Source: DASWJZ01 sp963814905
Lineage (GTDB): Bacteria > Pseudomonadota > Alphaproteobacteria > Rhizobiales > Afifellaceae
Direction: 5' to 3'
Length of the DNA: 64,000 bases
NCBI GenBank assembly: GCA_963814905.1
Contig: CAWFEM010000015.1
Location: 434,001 to 498,000 of the forward strand
Shown piece by piece: positions 16,079 to 24,836 of the stretch (position 1 is its first letter; every line of letters starts with the position of its first letter). The translations under genes were made by a program, and so were the position numbers. A model generated the notes under the pieces. It saw only the letters and a list, made by a program, of their open reading frames with translations, was not told the origin of the DNA and ran no database searches.

Positions 16079-16252
16079 AAAGGCGGGCGGCCGGGAGCCC
16101 TCCGCATCGGGGCGCGGCCGGCCGCCAGGCCGGCTCTCCCTCGTTGACTCAAGGGGGCAAGCTGATATCAGTGCCGCCGCAATCCTGAGCGTTAGACGGA
16201 CAAGCGGCTTCGCGGCGTCGCCGTTGAGCGCCTCGCCACGGCGGAAACTCCT

Positions 16253-18238
16253 ATGACCAACGCTGTCGACCACAATTTGATGGCCAACTCGATCCGCGCG
16301 CTTGCGATGGACGCGGTGGAGAAGGCCAAATCCGGCCATCCCGGCATGCCCATGGGCATGGCCGACGTCGCCACGGTGCTTTTCACCAAGCATCTGAAGT
16401 TCGACCCCGCCGACCCGCACTGGCCGGACCGCGACCGTTTCGTGCTCTCCGCCGGCCACGGCTCGATGCTCCTCTATTCGCTCCTCTATCTCACCGGCTA
16501 CGAGGACATGACGCTCGACGAGCTGAAGCACTTCCGCCAGCTCGGCTCCAAGACCGCCGGCCATCCGGAATACGGACATGCCAGCGGCATCGAGACCACC
16601 ACCGGCCCGCTCGGCCAGGGGCTCGCCACCGCTGTCGGCATGGCGCTCGCCGAGCGGCTGATGAATGCGACCTTCGGCGACGCGCTGGTCGATCACCGCA
16701 CCTTCGTGATCTGCTCCGACGGCGATCTCATGGAAGGCATCAGCCATGAGGCGATTTCGCTCGCCGGGAATCTGAAGCTTTCCAAGCTGATCGTCCTGTT
16801 CGACGACAATTCCATCACCATCGACGGTCCGAAATCGCTTTCCGATTCCACCGATCAGGTGAAGCGCTTCGAGGCGGCGGGCTGGAACGCCTCGCACGTC
16901 GACGGCCACGATCCGAAGGCGGTCGACAAAGCGATCGAGGCCGCGAAGAAAAGCGACCGGCCGGTCCTGATCGCCGCCAAGACGACGATCGGCTTCGGCG
17001 CGCCGAAGAAGGCCGGCACCGCTTCCGCTCACGGCTCGCCGCTTGGAGCCGAAGAGATCGCCGGCGCGCGCAAGGCGCTCAACTGGCCTTACGATCCGTT
17101 CGTTGTGCCCGACGAGATCGTCGATGCCTGGCGGTCGGCGGGACGCCGCTCGCAGGCGGTGCGCGCCGACTGGGAGAAGCGCCTCGGCGCCGCCGACACG
17201 GAGACGCAGAGCGAGTTCAAGCGGCGCCTTTCCGGAAAGATCGGCTCGGCCCTCGACAAGGCGATCGAGACGCTGAAGCGCGGCTATGCGGATAAGCCGG
17301 CGACGGTGGCGACGCGCAAGGCGTCGGAGCTGGCGCTCGACGCGATCAACGCGGTGCTTCCGGAGACGATCGGCGGCTCCGCCGACCTGACCCCCTCCAA
17401 CAACACCAAATCGAAGGGGCTGGTGGAGGTCGCGCCGGGCAAGTTCGCGGGACGCTACATCCATTACGGCATCCGCGAGCACGCCATGGCCGCGGCGATG
17501 AACGGCATGGCGCTGCATGGCGGGCTGATCCCCTATTCGGGGACCTTCCTGATCTTCTCCGACTATTGCCGTCCTGCGATCCGCCTCTCCGCGCTGATGC
17601 GCCAGCGCGTCATATACGTGATGACCCACGATTCGATCGGGCTCGGCGAGGACGGCCCGACGCATCAGCCGGTGGAGCAGCTTGCGGCGCTGCGCGCCAT
17701 TCCGGGGCTTTGCGTCTATCGCCCGGCCGACGCGGTGGAGACGGCGGAATGCTGGCAGCTCGCCATCCACGACCGCGAGCGACCGAGCCTGATCGCGTTG
17801 ACCCGGCAGAACCTGGCGCAGGTCCGCGACGCCTACGAGGCGGAGAATTTTTGCGCGCGCGGCGCCTACGAGCTTCTCGCCGCCAAGGGAGAGGCCAAGG
17901 TCAGTCTCTTCGCCACCGGCTCGGAGATCGGGATCGCCGTCGCGGCAAAGGCGCTGCTGGAGGAACAGGGCATCGGCGCGCGCGTCGTGTCCATTCCTTC
18001 ATTCGAGCGCTTCTTCGAGCAGGACGCCCCCTATCGCGCCTCGATCCTCGGATCCGCGCCGCTGCGCGTCGGCATCGAGGCTGCGGTGCGCGAGGGCTGG
18101 GACGCGGTGATCGGCGCCGACGGCATCTTCGTCGGCATGACCGGGTTCGGGGCGAGCGCGCCCTACGAGGAACTTTACCGGCATTTCGGCATCACGGCCG
18201 AAGCCGTCCGCGACAAGGTGATCGACCGCCTGCGCTGA
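16253..18238 (+). CDS. tkt: Transketolase
   Basis: The 661-residue enzyme moves two-carbon units between sugar phosphates in the pentose phosphate pathway. Motifs in order are GHPGMPMGMADVA near residue 28 and the thiamine-diphosphate motif SDGDLMEGISHE ... DDNS near 160-190. HYGIREHAMAAAMNG lies near 405 and HDSIGLGEDGPTHQPVE near 460. The full length is normal. It is followed 43 bases later by gap, forming the start of the central-carbon cluster. Confidence 0.97.
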   Translation: MTNAVDHNLMANSIRALAMDAVEKAKSGHPGMPMGMADVATVLFTKHLKFDPADPHWPDRDRFVLSAGHGSMLLYSLLYLTGYEDMTLDELKHFRQLGSKTAGHPEYGHASGIETTTGPLGQGLATAVGMALAERLMNATFGDALVDHRTFVICSDGDLMEGISHEAISLAGNLKLSKLIVLFDDNSITIDGPKSLSDSTDQVKRFEAAGWNASHVDGHDPKAVDKAIEAAKKSDRPVLIAAKTTIGFGAPKKAGTASAHGSPLGAEEIAGARKALNWPYDPFVVPDEIVDAWRSAGRRSQAVRADWEKRLGAADTETQSEFKRRLSGKIGSALDKAIETLKRGYADKPATVATRKASELALDAINAVLPETIGGSADLTPSNNTKSKGLVEVAPGKFAGRYIHYGIREHAMAAAMNGMALHGGLIPYSGTFLIFSDYCRPAIRLSALMRQRVIYVMTHDSIGLGEDGPTHQPVEQLAALRAIPGLCVYRPADAVETAECWQLAIHDRERPSLIALTRQNLAQVRDAYEAENFCARGAYELLAAKGEAKVSLFATGSEIGIAVAAKALLEEQGIGARVVSIPSFERFFEQDAPYRASILGSAPLRVGIEAAVREGWDAVIGADGIFVGMTGFGASAPYEELYRHFGITAEAVRDKVIDRLR

Positions 18239-18281
18239 CCAAGCGCCCGGCGGGCGCGATAAAGACGAGAAGGAGAGCCTG

Positions 18282-19292
18282 ATGGCCGTACGCGTCGCAA
18301 TCAATGGATTTGGTCGGATCGGCCGTCTCGTCCTGAGGGCCATCCTGGAAACGGGCCGCAAGGACATCGAGGTCGTTGCGGTGAACGACCTCGGGCCGGT
18401 GGAAACAAACGCGCATCTTCTGCGCTACGATTCCGTCCACGGCCGCTTTCCGCACGAGGTGAAGGTCAACGGCGACGTGATCGACGCCGGCCTCGGGTCG
18501 TTCAAGGTGACGTCGGAACGCGATCCGTCGAAGCTCCCCCACAAGGCGCTCGGCGTCGACATCGTGCTGGAATGCACCGGCATCTTCACTTCGAAGGAGA
18601 AGGCTTCGGCGCATCTCACGGCCGGCGCCAGGCGCGTGCTGATCTCAGCTCCGGGCGAAAACGCAGACCTTACCGTCGTCTACGGCGTCAACGAAGACAA
18701 GCTCGCCAAGGAGCACGTCATCGTCTCCAACGCATCGTGCACAACGAACTGCCTGGTGCCAGTCGTCCACGTGCTCCACAACGCCATCGGCATCGAGCAC
18801 GGCTTCATGACGACCATCCACTCCTATACCGGCGACCAGCCGACGCTCGACACGCTGCACAAGGACCTCTACCGGGCCCGCGGCGCGGCTATCAACATCA
18901 TCCCCACCACCACCGGCGCCGCCAAGGCCGTCGGCCTGGTCATCCCGGCGCTGAACGGCAAGCTCGACGGCGCTTCGATGCGCGTGCCGACGCCGAACGT
19001 CTCGCTTATCGACTTCAAGTTCGTCGCCAAACGCACCACGACGGTGGAGGAGATCAACAACGCCCTCGCCGAGGCGGCGAAGTCGAACCGGCTGAAAGGC
19101 ATCCTGGAAGTCACCAAGGAGAAGCTCGTCTCCTCCGACCTGAACCACGATGCCGCGTCCTCCACCGTTGCCCTCGACCAGACCAAGATCATCAGCGGCA
19201 CGTTCGCCCGCGTGGTCTCCTGGTACGACAACGAGTGGGGCTTCTCCAACCGCATGGCCGACACCGCGGTCGCCATGGGCAAGCTCGGCTAA
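18282..19292 (+). CDS. gap: Glyceraldehyde-3-phosphate dehydrogenase, type I
   Basis: The 336-residue enzyme oxidises glyceraldehyde 3-phosphate to 1,3-bisphosphoglycerate. The Rossmann motif NGFGRIGRLVLR is at residues 8-19 and the catalytic Cys-153 lies in SNASCTTNC. The substrate-loop regions are TGDQPTLD and NEWGFSNRM. The segment VAVNDLGP, with Asp after the second strand, favours NAD over NADP. It lies between tkt and a strong terminator, so tkt-gap is likely one transcript. Confidence 0.97.
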   Translation: MAVRVAINGFGRIGRLVLRAILETGRKDIEVVAVNDLGPVETNAHLLRYDSVHGRFPHEVKVNGDVIDAGLGSFKVTSERDPSKLPHKALGVDIVLECTGIFTSKEKASAHLTAGARRVLISAPGENADLTVVYGVNEDKLAKEHVIVSNASCTTNCLVPVVHVLHNAIGIEHGFMTTIHSYTGDQPTLDTLHKDLYRARGAAINIIPTTTGAAKAVGLVIPALNGKLDGASMRVPTPNVSLIDFKFVAKRTTTVEEINNALAEAAKSNRLKGILEVTKEKLVSSDLNHDAASSTVALDQTKIISGTFARVVSWYDNEWGFSNRMADTAVAMGKLG

Positions 19293-19339
19293 CGAGGGAC
19301 GCTGACTTTCCGGCGCGTGCGCGCCCGCCTCCGGAAACG

Positions 19340-19365
19340 AAGCCGAGGACCATGGTCCTCGGCTT
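19340..19365 (+). terminator. Rho-independent terminator after gap
   Basis: A perfect 26-base palindrome, AAGCCGAGGACCA with its complement, forms a long hairpin 47 bases after the gap stop. It is followed by TCTCTTTT, a T-rich tail. It should end the tkt-gap transcript and separates it from the convergent PEBP gene. Confidence 0.85.
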
Positions 19366-19425
19366 TCTCTTTTGCGCCGCCCTACTCTTCGTCGCGCATC
19401 GGGGCCGGTCTGAGCCGGCCTTTGC

Positions 19426-19974
19426 CTATCGCCCGTAGGTGTAGGTGACGCTCGCCTTGTCGAGCGTATTGAAATGCAGGTTGAAGCCGACGACGGCGCC
19501 CGACGCGTTCTCGTCGACGGGAAGCTGGTCCGCCGTCACCGCAAAGAGCGTGATGACATAATGGTGCGGCGCATCGCCCTCAGGCGGGCAGGGACCGAAA
19601 TAGGCCGCCATGCCGGCGTCGTTGCGCGACTGGACGGCGCCGGCGGGCAGGTTGGCGTTGCCGGCCGCGCCGGCGTTCTCCGGCAGGCTCGTCGTCGTCG
19701 GCGGCAGGTTCGCGACTTCCCAATGCCAGAAGCCGCTCCCGGTCGGCGCGTCGGGATCGTAGATCGTGAGCGCCAGGCTCTTCGCATCCGCCGGCACGTC
19801 CTTCCATTCCAGCGGCAACGAGACGTTCTCGCCGCTGCAGCCGAACGCATTGGCGATGTATTTGTCCGGAATCACGCCGTCGGCGCCGACGGCGGGACTG
19901 GATATCTCGAACGCCCACGCCGGGGCCGCGAAGGCCACCGCCGCAACGGCCGTGCAGAGTTTAAGCGTTTTCAT
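19426..19974 (-). CDS. Secreted YbhB/YbcL (PEBP, Raf kinase inhibitor-like) family protein
   Basis: From MKTLKLCTAVAAVAFAAPAWA, with GGAGGAA upstream, the protein has 182 residues including a signal peptide ending near residue 21. The PEBP ligand-pocket motifs are present: YDPDAPTGSGFWHW and the later GPCPPEGDAPHHYVITLFA. Bacterial PEBP proteins bind small anions or phospholipid headgroups; no enzymatic role is proven. It stands in the opposite direction between gap and pgk. An upstream in-frame start would remove the signal peptide from the N-terminus and is rejected. Confidence 0.88.
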   Translation of the reverse strand: MKTLKLCTAVAAVAFAAPAWAFEISSPAVGADGVIPDKYIANAFGCSGENVSLPLEWKDVPADAKSLALTIYDPDAPTGSGFWHWEVANLPPTTTSLPENAGAAGNANLPAGAVQSRNDAGMAAYFGPCPPEGDAPHHYVITLFAVTADQLPVDENASGAVVGFNLHFNTLDKASVTYTYGR

Positions 19975-20174
19975 GACGGCTTCCTCCCGGAATTTGCTTG
20001 AAATGCTTGAGACCGCGCCGATCATGATCGTTCTTTGGACCGGTCTCCGCAACCGCGTTCGGCCCCCGCGGGAGGGGGCTGCCCTCGCGCGCCGGACCGG
20101 CGACGCCCCGCCCCCTGTCATCCCGCGCGCGCCGATGATAAGAGGCTGCCGTTCAAAACCATCGATGGACTGAA

Positions 20175-21383
20175 ATGCGGTTCCGGACTCTTAAGGACGC
20201 TGGCGACCTCACCGGCAAACGCGTACTCCTGCGCGTCGACCTGAACGTGCCGGTGAAGAATGGCGCGGTGACCGACGCAACCCGCATCGAGCGGGTCGCG
20301 CCCACGATTCAAGCGCTTTCCGAAAAGGGCGCCAAGGTGGCGCTGCTCGCGCATTTCGAGCGCCCGAAGGGCAAGCGCGTGCCGGAAATGTCGCTGAAGC
20401 CGATCGCCGCCGCCGTCGCAGATGTGGTCGGGCTGCCCGTTGCCTTCGCCGACGATTGCATCGGGCCGGACGCCGAGGCGGCCGTGGCGAAGCTCGCGAA
20501 CGGCGGCATCGTGCTCCTGGAGAACACCCGCTTCCATGCCGGCGAGGAGAAGAACGATCCCGATTTTGTCGCGGAGCTCGCCAAGCTCGGCGACGTCTAC
20601 GTCAACGACGCCTTCTCCGCGGCGCATCGCGCGCATGCCTCGACCGAGGGGCTCGCCCACAAGCTCCCCGCCTTTGCCGGGCTCGCCATGCAGAAGGAGC
20701 TCGAAGCGCTGGATAAGGCGCTCGGCAATCCGACCCGTCCCGTCGTCGCCGTGGTCGGCGGCGCGAAGATCTCCTCCAAGCTGGAGCTCCTCGCCAATCT
20801 GATTGCCAAGGTCGATGCGCTCGTCATCGGCGGCGGCATGGCGAACACGTTTCTCGCCGCCAAGGGCTACGCCATCGGCAAGTCCCTGAACGAGCCGGAT
20901 CTGGAGAAGACGGCGAAACAGATCATGCTTTCCGCGGCGGAACGCGGCTGCGCCGTCGTGCTGCCGAGCGACGTCGTCGTGGCGACGGCATTCGAGGCGA
21001 ACGCCCCGCATTCGACGGTGGAGGCAGACAACGTCTCCGCCGACGGCATGATCCTCGATGTCGGCGAGAAGAGCGTCGCGACGATCGACGAATGGTTCGA
21101 CAAGGCGAAGACGCTGGTCTGGAACGGACCGCTCGGCGCCTTCGAGAAAGAGCCGTTCGACCGCGGCACGGTCGTCGCGGCGAAGCACGCGGCGGAACGC
21201 ACGCGCGCCGGCAAGCTTCTTTCCGTTGCCGGCGGCGGCGACACGGTTGCCGCCTTGAACCACGCGGGCGTGGCCGACGATTTCACTTACGTCTCCACCG
21301 CGGGCGGGGCCTTCCTGGAATGGCTGGAGGGCAAGCCGCTTCCCGGCGTTGAGGCGCTCAGGAAGACCGACGAACGGCAATAG
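20175..21383 (+). CDS. pgk: Phosphoglycerate kinase
   Basis: The 402-residue enzyme has the N-domain substrate motif LLRVDLNVPVKNG, then HFERPKG and NTRFHAGEE. The C-domain nucleotide motifs are GGAKISSKLELL, VIGGGMANTFL and WNGPLGAFE. It makes ATP and 3-phosphoglycerate from 1,3-bisphosphoglycerate. The length is normal. It is followed 30 bases later by the aldolase gene, so pgk-fba are probably co-transcribed from a promoter after the PEBP gene. Confidence 0.97.
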   Translation: MRFRTLKDAGDLTGKRVLLRVDLNVPVKNGAVTDATRIERVAPTIQALSEKGAKVALLAHFERPKGKRVPEMSLKPIAAAVADVVGLPVAFADDCIGPDAEAAVAKLANGGIVLLENTRFHAGEEKNDPDFVAELAKLGDVYVNDAFSAAHRAHASTEGLAHKLPAFAGLAMQKELEALDKALGNPTRPVVAVVGGAKISSKLELLANLIAKVDALVIGGGMANTFLAAKGYAIGKSLNEPDLEKTAKQIMLSAAERGCAVVLPSDVVVATAFEANAPHSTVEADNVSADGMILDVGEKSVATIDEWFDKAKTLVWNGPLGAFEKEPFDRGTVVAAKHAAERTRAGKLLSVAGGGDTVAALNHAGVADDFTYVSTAGGAFLEWLEGKPLPGVEALRKTDERQ

Positions 21384-21413
21384 CAACCAAGATTCTTAAG
21401 AGGGAGTACAGCC

Positions 21414-22448
21414 ATGAGCGAGCGGCTGGAAGACATCGCCATCAAGATGGTCGCGGAGGGCAAGGGCATCCTCGCTGCCGACGAAAGCACCGGCACGATC
21501 AAGAAGCGCTTCGATTCCATCAAGGTGGAGAACACCGAGGAGAACCGTCGCGACTACCGCGAGATGATGTTCTCCGCCGGCGAGGCGATGAAGAACTACG
21601 TGTCCGGCGTCATCCTCTTCGACGAGACGCTCCGCCAGAAGGCGAAGAACGGAACGCCGCTCGTCGAGATGATCAGCGCCGCGGGCGCTGTTCCCGGCAT
21701 CAAGGTCGACGCCGGCGCGCAAGACCTCGCAGGTTTTCCCGGTGAGAAGATCACCGAGGGCCTCGACGGACTGCGCGGCCGCCTGAAGGACTATTACGGC
21801 CTCGGCGCGCGCTTCGCGAAATGGCGCGCGGTGATCACCATCGGCGAGGACGGACGGCCGAGCTGGAACTGCATCCACGCCAATGCGCAGGCGCTCGCGC
21901 GCTACGCCGCGCTCTGCCAGGAGCAGAAGATCGTGCCGATCGTGGAGCCCGAGGTGCTGATGGACGGGCCCGACGCCAAGCACGGCATCGACCGCTGCTA
22001 CGACGTGACCGTGTGGACGCTGCAGACCGTGTTCCACGAGCTCTTCGTCGCCGGCGTGAAGCTCGAAGGCATGGTGCTGAAGCCCAACATGGTCGTTCCC
22101 GGCCAGCATTCCGGGACGAAGGCGAGCGTGGAGGAAGTCGCGGAGAAGACCGTGAAGGCGCTGAAGAGCACGGTGCCGCCCGCCGTTCCGGGCATCGCCT
22201 TCCTTTCCGGCGGCCAGTCGGACGAGGAGGCGACCGCACATCTTTCCGCGATGAACGCGATCTACGACCTTCCCTGGACGTTGACTTTCTCCTACGGCCG
22301 CGCGCTGCAGGCGGCGGCGCTGAAAGCGTGGGGCGGCAAGGCGGCAAACGTGAAGGCCGCGCAGGCCGCCTTCGTCCATCGCGCCAGGATGAACGGCCTT
22401 GCCGCCACGGGAGCCTGGAAGAAGGACCTGGAGCTGAAGGCGGCTTGA
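21414..22448 (+). CDS. fba: Class I fructose-bisphosphate aldolase
   Basis: The 344-residue protein is the Schiff-base type. GKGILAADESTGTIKKRF is near residue 17, FDETLRQ near 70, the active-site lysine Lys-223 lies in MVLKPNMV, and FLSGGQSDEEAT near 263. It splits fructose 1,6-bisphosphate to triose phosphates. A class I enzyme is known in this cluster in other Rhizobiales. A good AGGGAG site precedes the ATG. Confidence 0.96.
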   Translation: MSERLEDIAIKMVAEGKGILAADESTGTIKKRFDSIKVENTEENRRDYREMMFSAGEAMKNYVSGVILFDETLRQKAKNGTPLVEMISAAGAVPGIKVDAGAQDLAGFPGEKITEGLDGLRGRLKDYYGLGARFAKWRAVITIGEDGRPSWNCIHANAQALARYAALCQEQKIVPIVEPEVLMDGPDAKHGIDRCYDVTVWTLQTVFHELFVAGVKLEGMVLKPNMVVPGQHSGTKASVEEVAEKTVKALKSTVPPAVPGIAFLSGGQSDEEATAHLSAMNAIYDLPWTLTFSYGRALQAAALKAWGGKAANVKAAQAAFVHRARMNGLAATGAWKKDLELKAA

Positions 22449-22541
22449 CGCCGCCTGACGCCGCCAGACTAGGGGCGACCTGAAAATCGCCGGATTGATC
22501 GATTGGAGAAAGGCGGATCGCCTTCGCCCGATCGTCGAGAC

Positions 22542-23174
22542 ATGACCGAAAGAAACGAGCCCACTCGCCTGTTCCTGGTGACGCCGCCCGACATCGACGC
22601 GGAGCGCCTGCCGCCGCTGCTCGGGGCCGCCCTTGCCGGCGGCGACGTGGCGGCCGTGCTCATCGCGGACGGATCGGAAGCGCTCGCCGCGGCGCTGGTC
22701 TCGCTCGTCCAGCAAGCGGGCGCTGCCGCCCTCATCCGCAACGACACGCGGCTTGCCGGGCACGTCAAGGCCGACGGCGTCCATATCGATACCGGCATTG
22801 CCGATCTTAAGCTCGCTGCGGATTCGTTCCGGCCGAAACGGATCGTCGGCGCGGGAAACCTGACGGCGCGGCACGCGGCCATGGAGGCGGGCGAGGCCGG
22901 CGTCGATTACGTCTTCTTCGGCGATCCGCACGGCGACACCCACGACGAGCCCCACCCGAAGGCCCTCGATCTCGCCGAATGGTGGGCGGAGCTGATGGAA
23001 ATACCCGCCGTGATCATGGCCGGCCGATCGCTTGAGAGCGTCGCGGCGGCGGCGGCGACCGGCGCCGCCTTCGTAGCCGTCAACCAGGCCGTATGGGAGA
23101 GCGCGGCCGGGCCGGGCGAGGCGGTCGCCACGGCGAACGCCGTGCTTCGCCGCGAAGGACGGCAGGCGGCATGA
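22542..23174 (+). CDS. ThiE-like (thiamine phosphate synthase superfamily) protein lacking ThiE active-site motifs
   Basis: The 210-residue protein has the TIM-barrel pattern of ThiE/TenI proteins: RLFLVTPP at the first strand, IRNDTRLAGHVKADGVHID in the middle, and YVFFGDPHGDTHDEPHP later. Catalytic elements of thiamine phosphate synthase are absent. There is no QLRxK after the first helix, the GQxD after GVH is replaced by DTG, and the GPVFPTxTK and AIGGI stretches are altered. I infer that it is a non-thiamine paralogue. Its fixed place after fba and four-base overlap with the Sel1 gene suggest another role. Confidence 0.75.
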   Translation: MTERNEPTRLFLVTPPDIDAERLPPLLGAALAGGDVAAVLIADGSEALAAALVSLVQQAGAAALIRNDTRLAGHVKADGVHIDTGIADLKLAADSFRPKRIVGAGNLTARHAAMEAGEAGVDYVFFGDPHGDTHDEPHPKALDLAEWWAELMEIPAVIMAGRSLESVAAAAATGAAFVAVNQAVWESAAGPGEAVATANAVLRREGRQAA

Positions 23175-24388
23175 AGCGGCTTGCGCTCCTTGCGCTTCCC
23201 CTCCTTGTGCTGGCCGCGCCGACGCCCGGCCTGGCGGCAGGGGCTGCTCCCGCCGCCTCCGTCGACGAGCGGCTGAACTGGGATTTCAGCGTCCCCGAGG
23301 CGGCCCCCACCCCTCTCGCGGCGCCGTCTTTCGCGCCGCAGCCCCCACCCACGCTCGGCGAGACGGATGCCTCGCTCGCCGCGCCGACCAGCCCGCGGCG
23401 GCTGCGCACGACGCTCGACCCCGTCGGCAGCAGCGTCGACCAGCGGATCGACAAGGCGCTGACGGCGGCCGGCGAGATTTCCGCCTTCCCGCCGGATTAC
23501 GCCTTCGGCGCCTTTCAGCGCGGCTGGTTCCTGACCGCTTTCTCGCTCGCGCTCGACCGCGCCAAGAGCGGCGACCCCACGGCGCAGACCCTGCTTGGCG
23601 TGCTCCTGTCGCGCGGATTGGGCGTCAAGCAGGACTTCACGGCCGCCGCCGACTGGTATGAGCTCGCCGGGCACCAAGGAGACCCCGAAGCACTCTACGC
23701 GCTCGGCCAGCTCTATCTCGACGGCAACGGCGTGACCGAGGACGCCGCCAAAGCCGCGGAGCTCTTTCGCGAGGCCGCCGACGCCAACGAGCCCGTGGCC
23801 GCGCGCGAGCTGGGCTATCTGCTTTTGCAGGGAAAGGGCGTCAAAAAGAACGCCATGCTCGCCGCGGCCTATATGCGCCGCGCCGCCGGGTTCGGCGACA
23901 TGGACGCGCAATACACGCTCGCCGGCCTCTACGTGGACGGCGTTGGCGTCGTCGCCGACGAGACCCAAGCGGCGCGCTGGTTCCGCGAGGGGGCGAAGAA
24001 CGGCCATGTCGGCGCCGAGGTCGAATACGCGATCCTGCTTTTCAACGGTCGCGGCGTGCCGAAGGACGAATCGCAGGCGATCTACTGGTTCACGCGCGCG
24101 GCGGAGGCCGACAATCCCGTGGCGCAGCTCCGCCTTGCCCGCCTCTACGCCAACGGCAAGGGTGTCGACGTGGATTTCGCCAAGGCCGCCCGCTGGTATC
24201 TGATCGCCAAGGATCACGGCCTGGACGACGACGACATGGAGGCCTGGATGAAACGGCTCGACCCGGAGGCCGTGAAGGTCGCCCGTGCCGCCGCCGACGA
24301 CTGGGCGCGGCTGAAAAAGAGCGTGCTGCAAACCGCGATGGCGCCGCCGCCGGCAGAGGCGCCCGCGGTAGACAATTCAACCGAGTAG
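23171..24388 (+). CDS. Secreted Sel1-repeat (TPR-like) protein
   Basis: The ATG overlaps the preceding TGA (ATGA), giving 405 residues with a signal peptide MKRLALLALPLLVLAAPTPGLA. After a Pro/Ala-rich linker (about 25-110) there are about six to seven Sel1 repeats of 36 residues, for example AADWYELAGHQGDPEALYALG, then AAELFREAADANEPVAARELG. Sel1 repeats are protein-interaction scaffolds, in bacteria often in the envelope or exopolysaccharide regulation. The partner is unknown. It is translationally coupled to the ThiE-like gene. Confidence 0.88.
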   Translation: MKRLALLALPLLVLAAPTPGLAAGAAPAASVDERLNWDFSVPEAAPTPLAAPSFAPQPPPTLGETDASLAAPTSPRRLRTTLDPVGSSVDQRIDKALTAAGEISAFPPDYAFGAFQRGWFLTAFSLALDRAKSGDPTAQTLLGVLLSRGLGVKQDFTAAADWYELAGHQGDPEALYALGQLYLDGNGVTEDAAKAAELFREAADANEPVAARELGYLLLQGKGVKKNAMLAAAYMRRAAGFGDMDAQYTLAGLYVDGVGVVADETQAARWFREGAKNGHVGAEVEYAILLFNGRGVPKDESQAIYWFTRAAEADNPVAQLRLARLYANGKGVDVDFAKAARWYLIAKDHGLDDDDMEAWMKRLDPEAVKVARAAADDWARLKKSVLQTAMAPPPAEAPAVDNSTE

Positions 24389-24534
24389 CAGTATATGCGG
24401 CCACCCTGCCGGGCCTCTGGCCCCGGCGGAAAGATCAGGCATTGTGACTTCAGCGCGGCCCGGCGGAGAGATCGCTCTCCCGCGCTCCCGGCGTTCGGCC
24501 GAAACGGGCGCGATTGAGAAAGGGACAGAGAAAC

Positions 24535-24762
24535 GTGCAGGTTATCGTCAGGGACAACAATGTCGACCAGGCGCTGAAGGCGCTGAAAAAGAAGATGCAG
24601 CGCGAGGGCATCTTCCGTGAGATGAAGCTCCGCAACCACTACGAAAAGCCGTCGGAGAAGAAGGCGCGCGAGAAGGCCGAGGCCGTGCGCCGCGCCCGCA
24701 AGCTTGCTCGCAAGCGGGCTCAGCGCGAGGGGCTCGCCCCCAGCAAGCGCCGCGCGCGTTGA
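24535..24762 (+). CDS. rpsU: 30S ribosomal protein S21
   Basis: The 75-residue basic protein begins at GTG with MQVIVRDNNVDQALKAL. AGGGA lies about 10 bases before it, and a TTG seven codons upstream is less suitable. The core KKKMQREGIFREMKLRNHYEKPSEK is the S21 signature. S21 helps mRNA base-pair with 16S rRNA at initiation. The C-terminus (RRARKLARKRAQREGLAPSK) is a long basic tail common in alphaproteobacteria. Confidence 0.95.
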   Translation: MQVIVRDNNVDQALKALKKKMQREGIFREMKLRNHYEKPSEKKAREKAEAVRRARKLARKRAQREGLAPSKRRAR

Positions 24763-24836
24763 TCCTTTCGCCGCGCACGGCGTTGAACGGCAGGGCGCTC
24801 CGAACCGGCGCGCCGGCTTGCGATGGAAACAACCCG

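Noticed and set aside
16046..17770. A 574-residue minus-strand frame opposite transketolase.
   Set aside because: Its sequence has no family motifs and mirrors the transketolase frame.
22542..23174. A genuine thiE.
   Set aside because: The metal- and pyrophosphate-binding motifs of thiamine phosphate synthase are absent, so I only call it ThiE-like.
24803..24819. A near-palindrome (AACCGGCG/CGCCGGCTT) after rpsU considered as a terminator.
   Set aside because: One base breaks symmetry and there is no T-run; it could be chance in GC-rich DNA.
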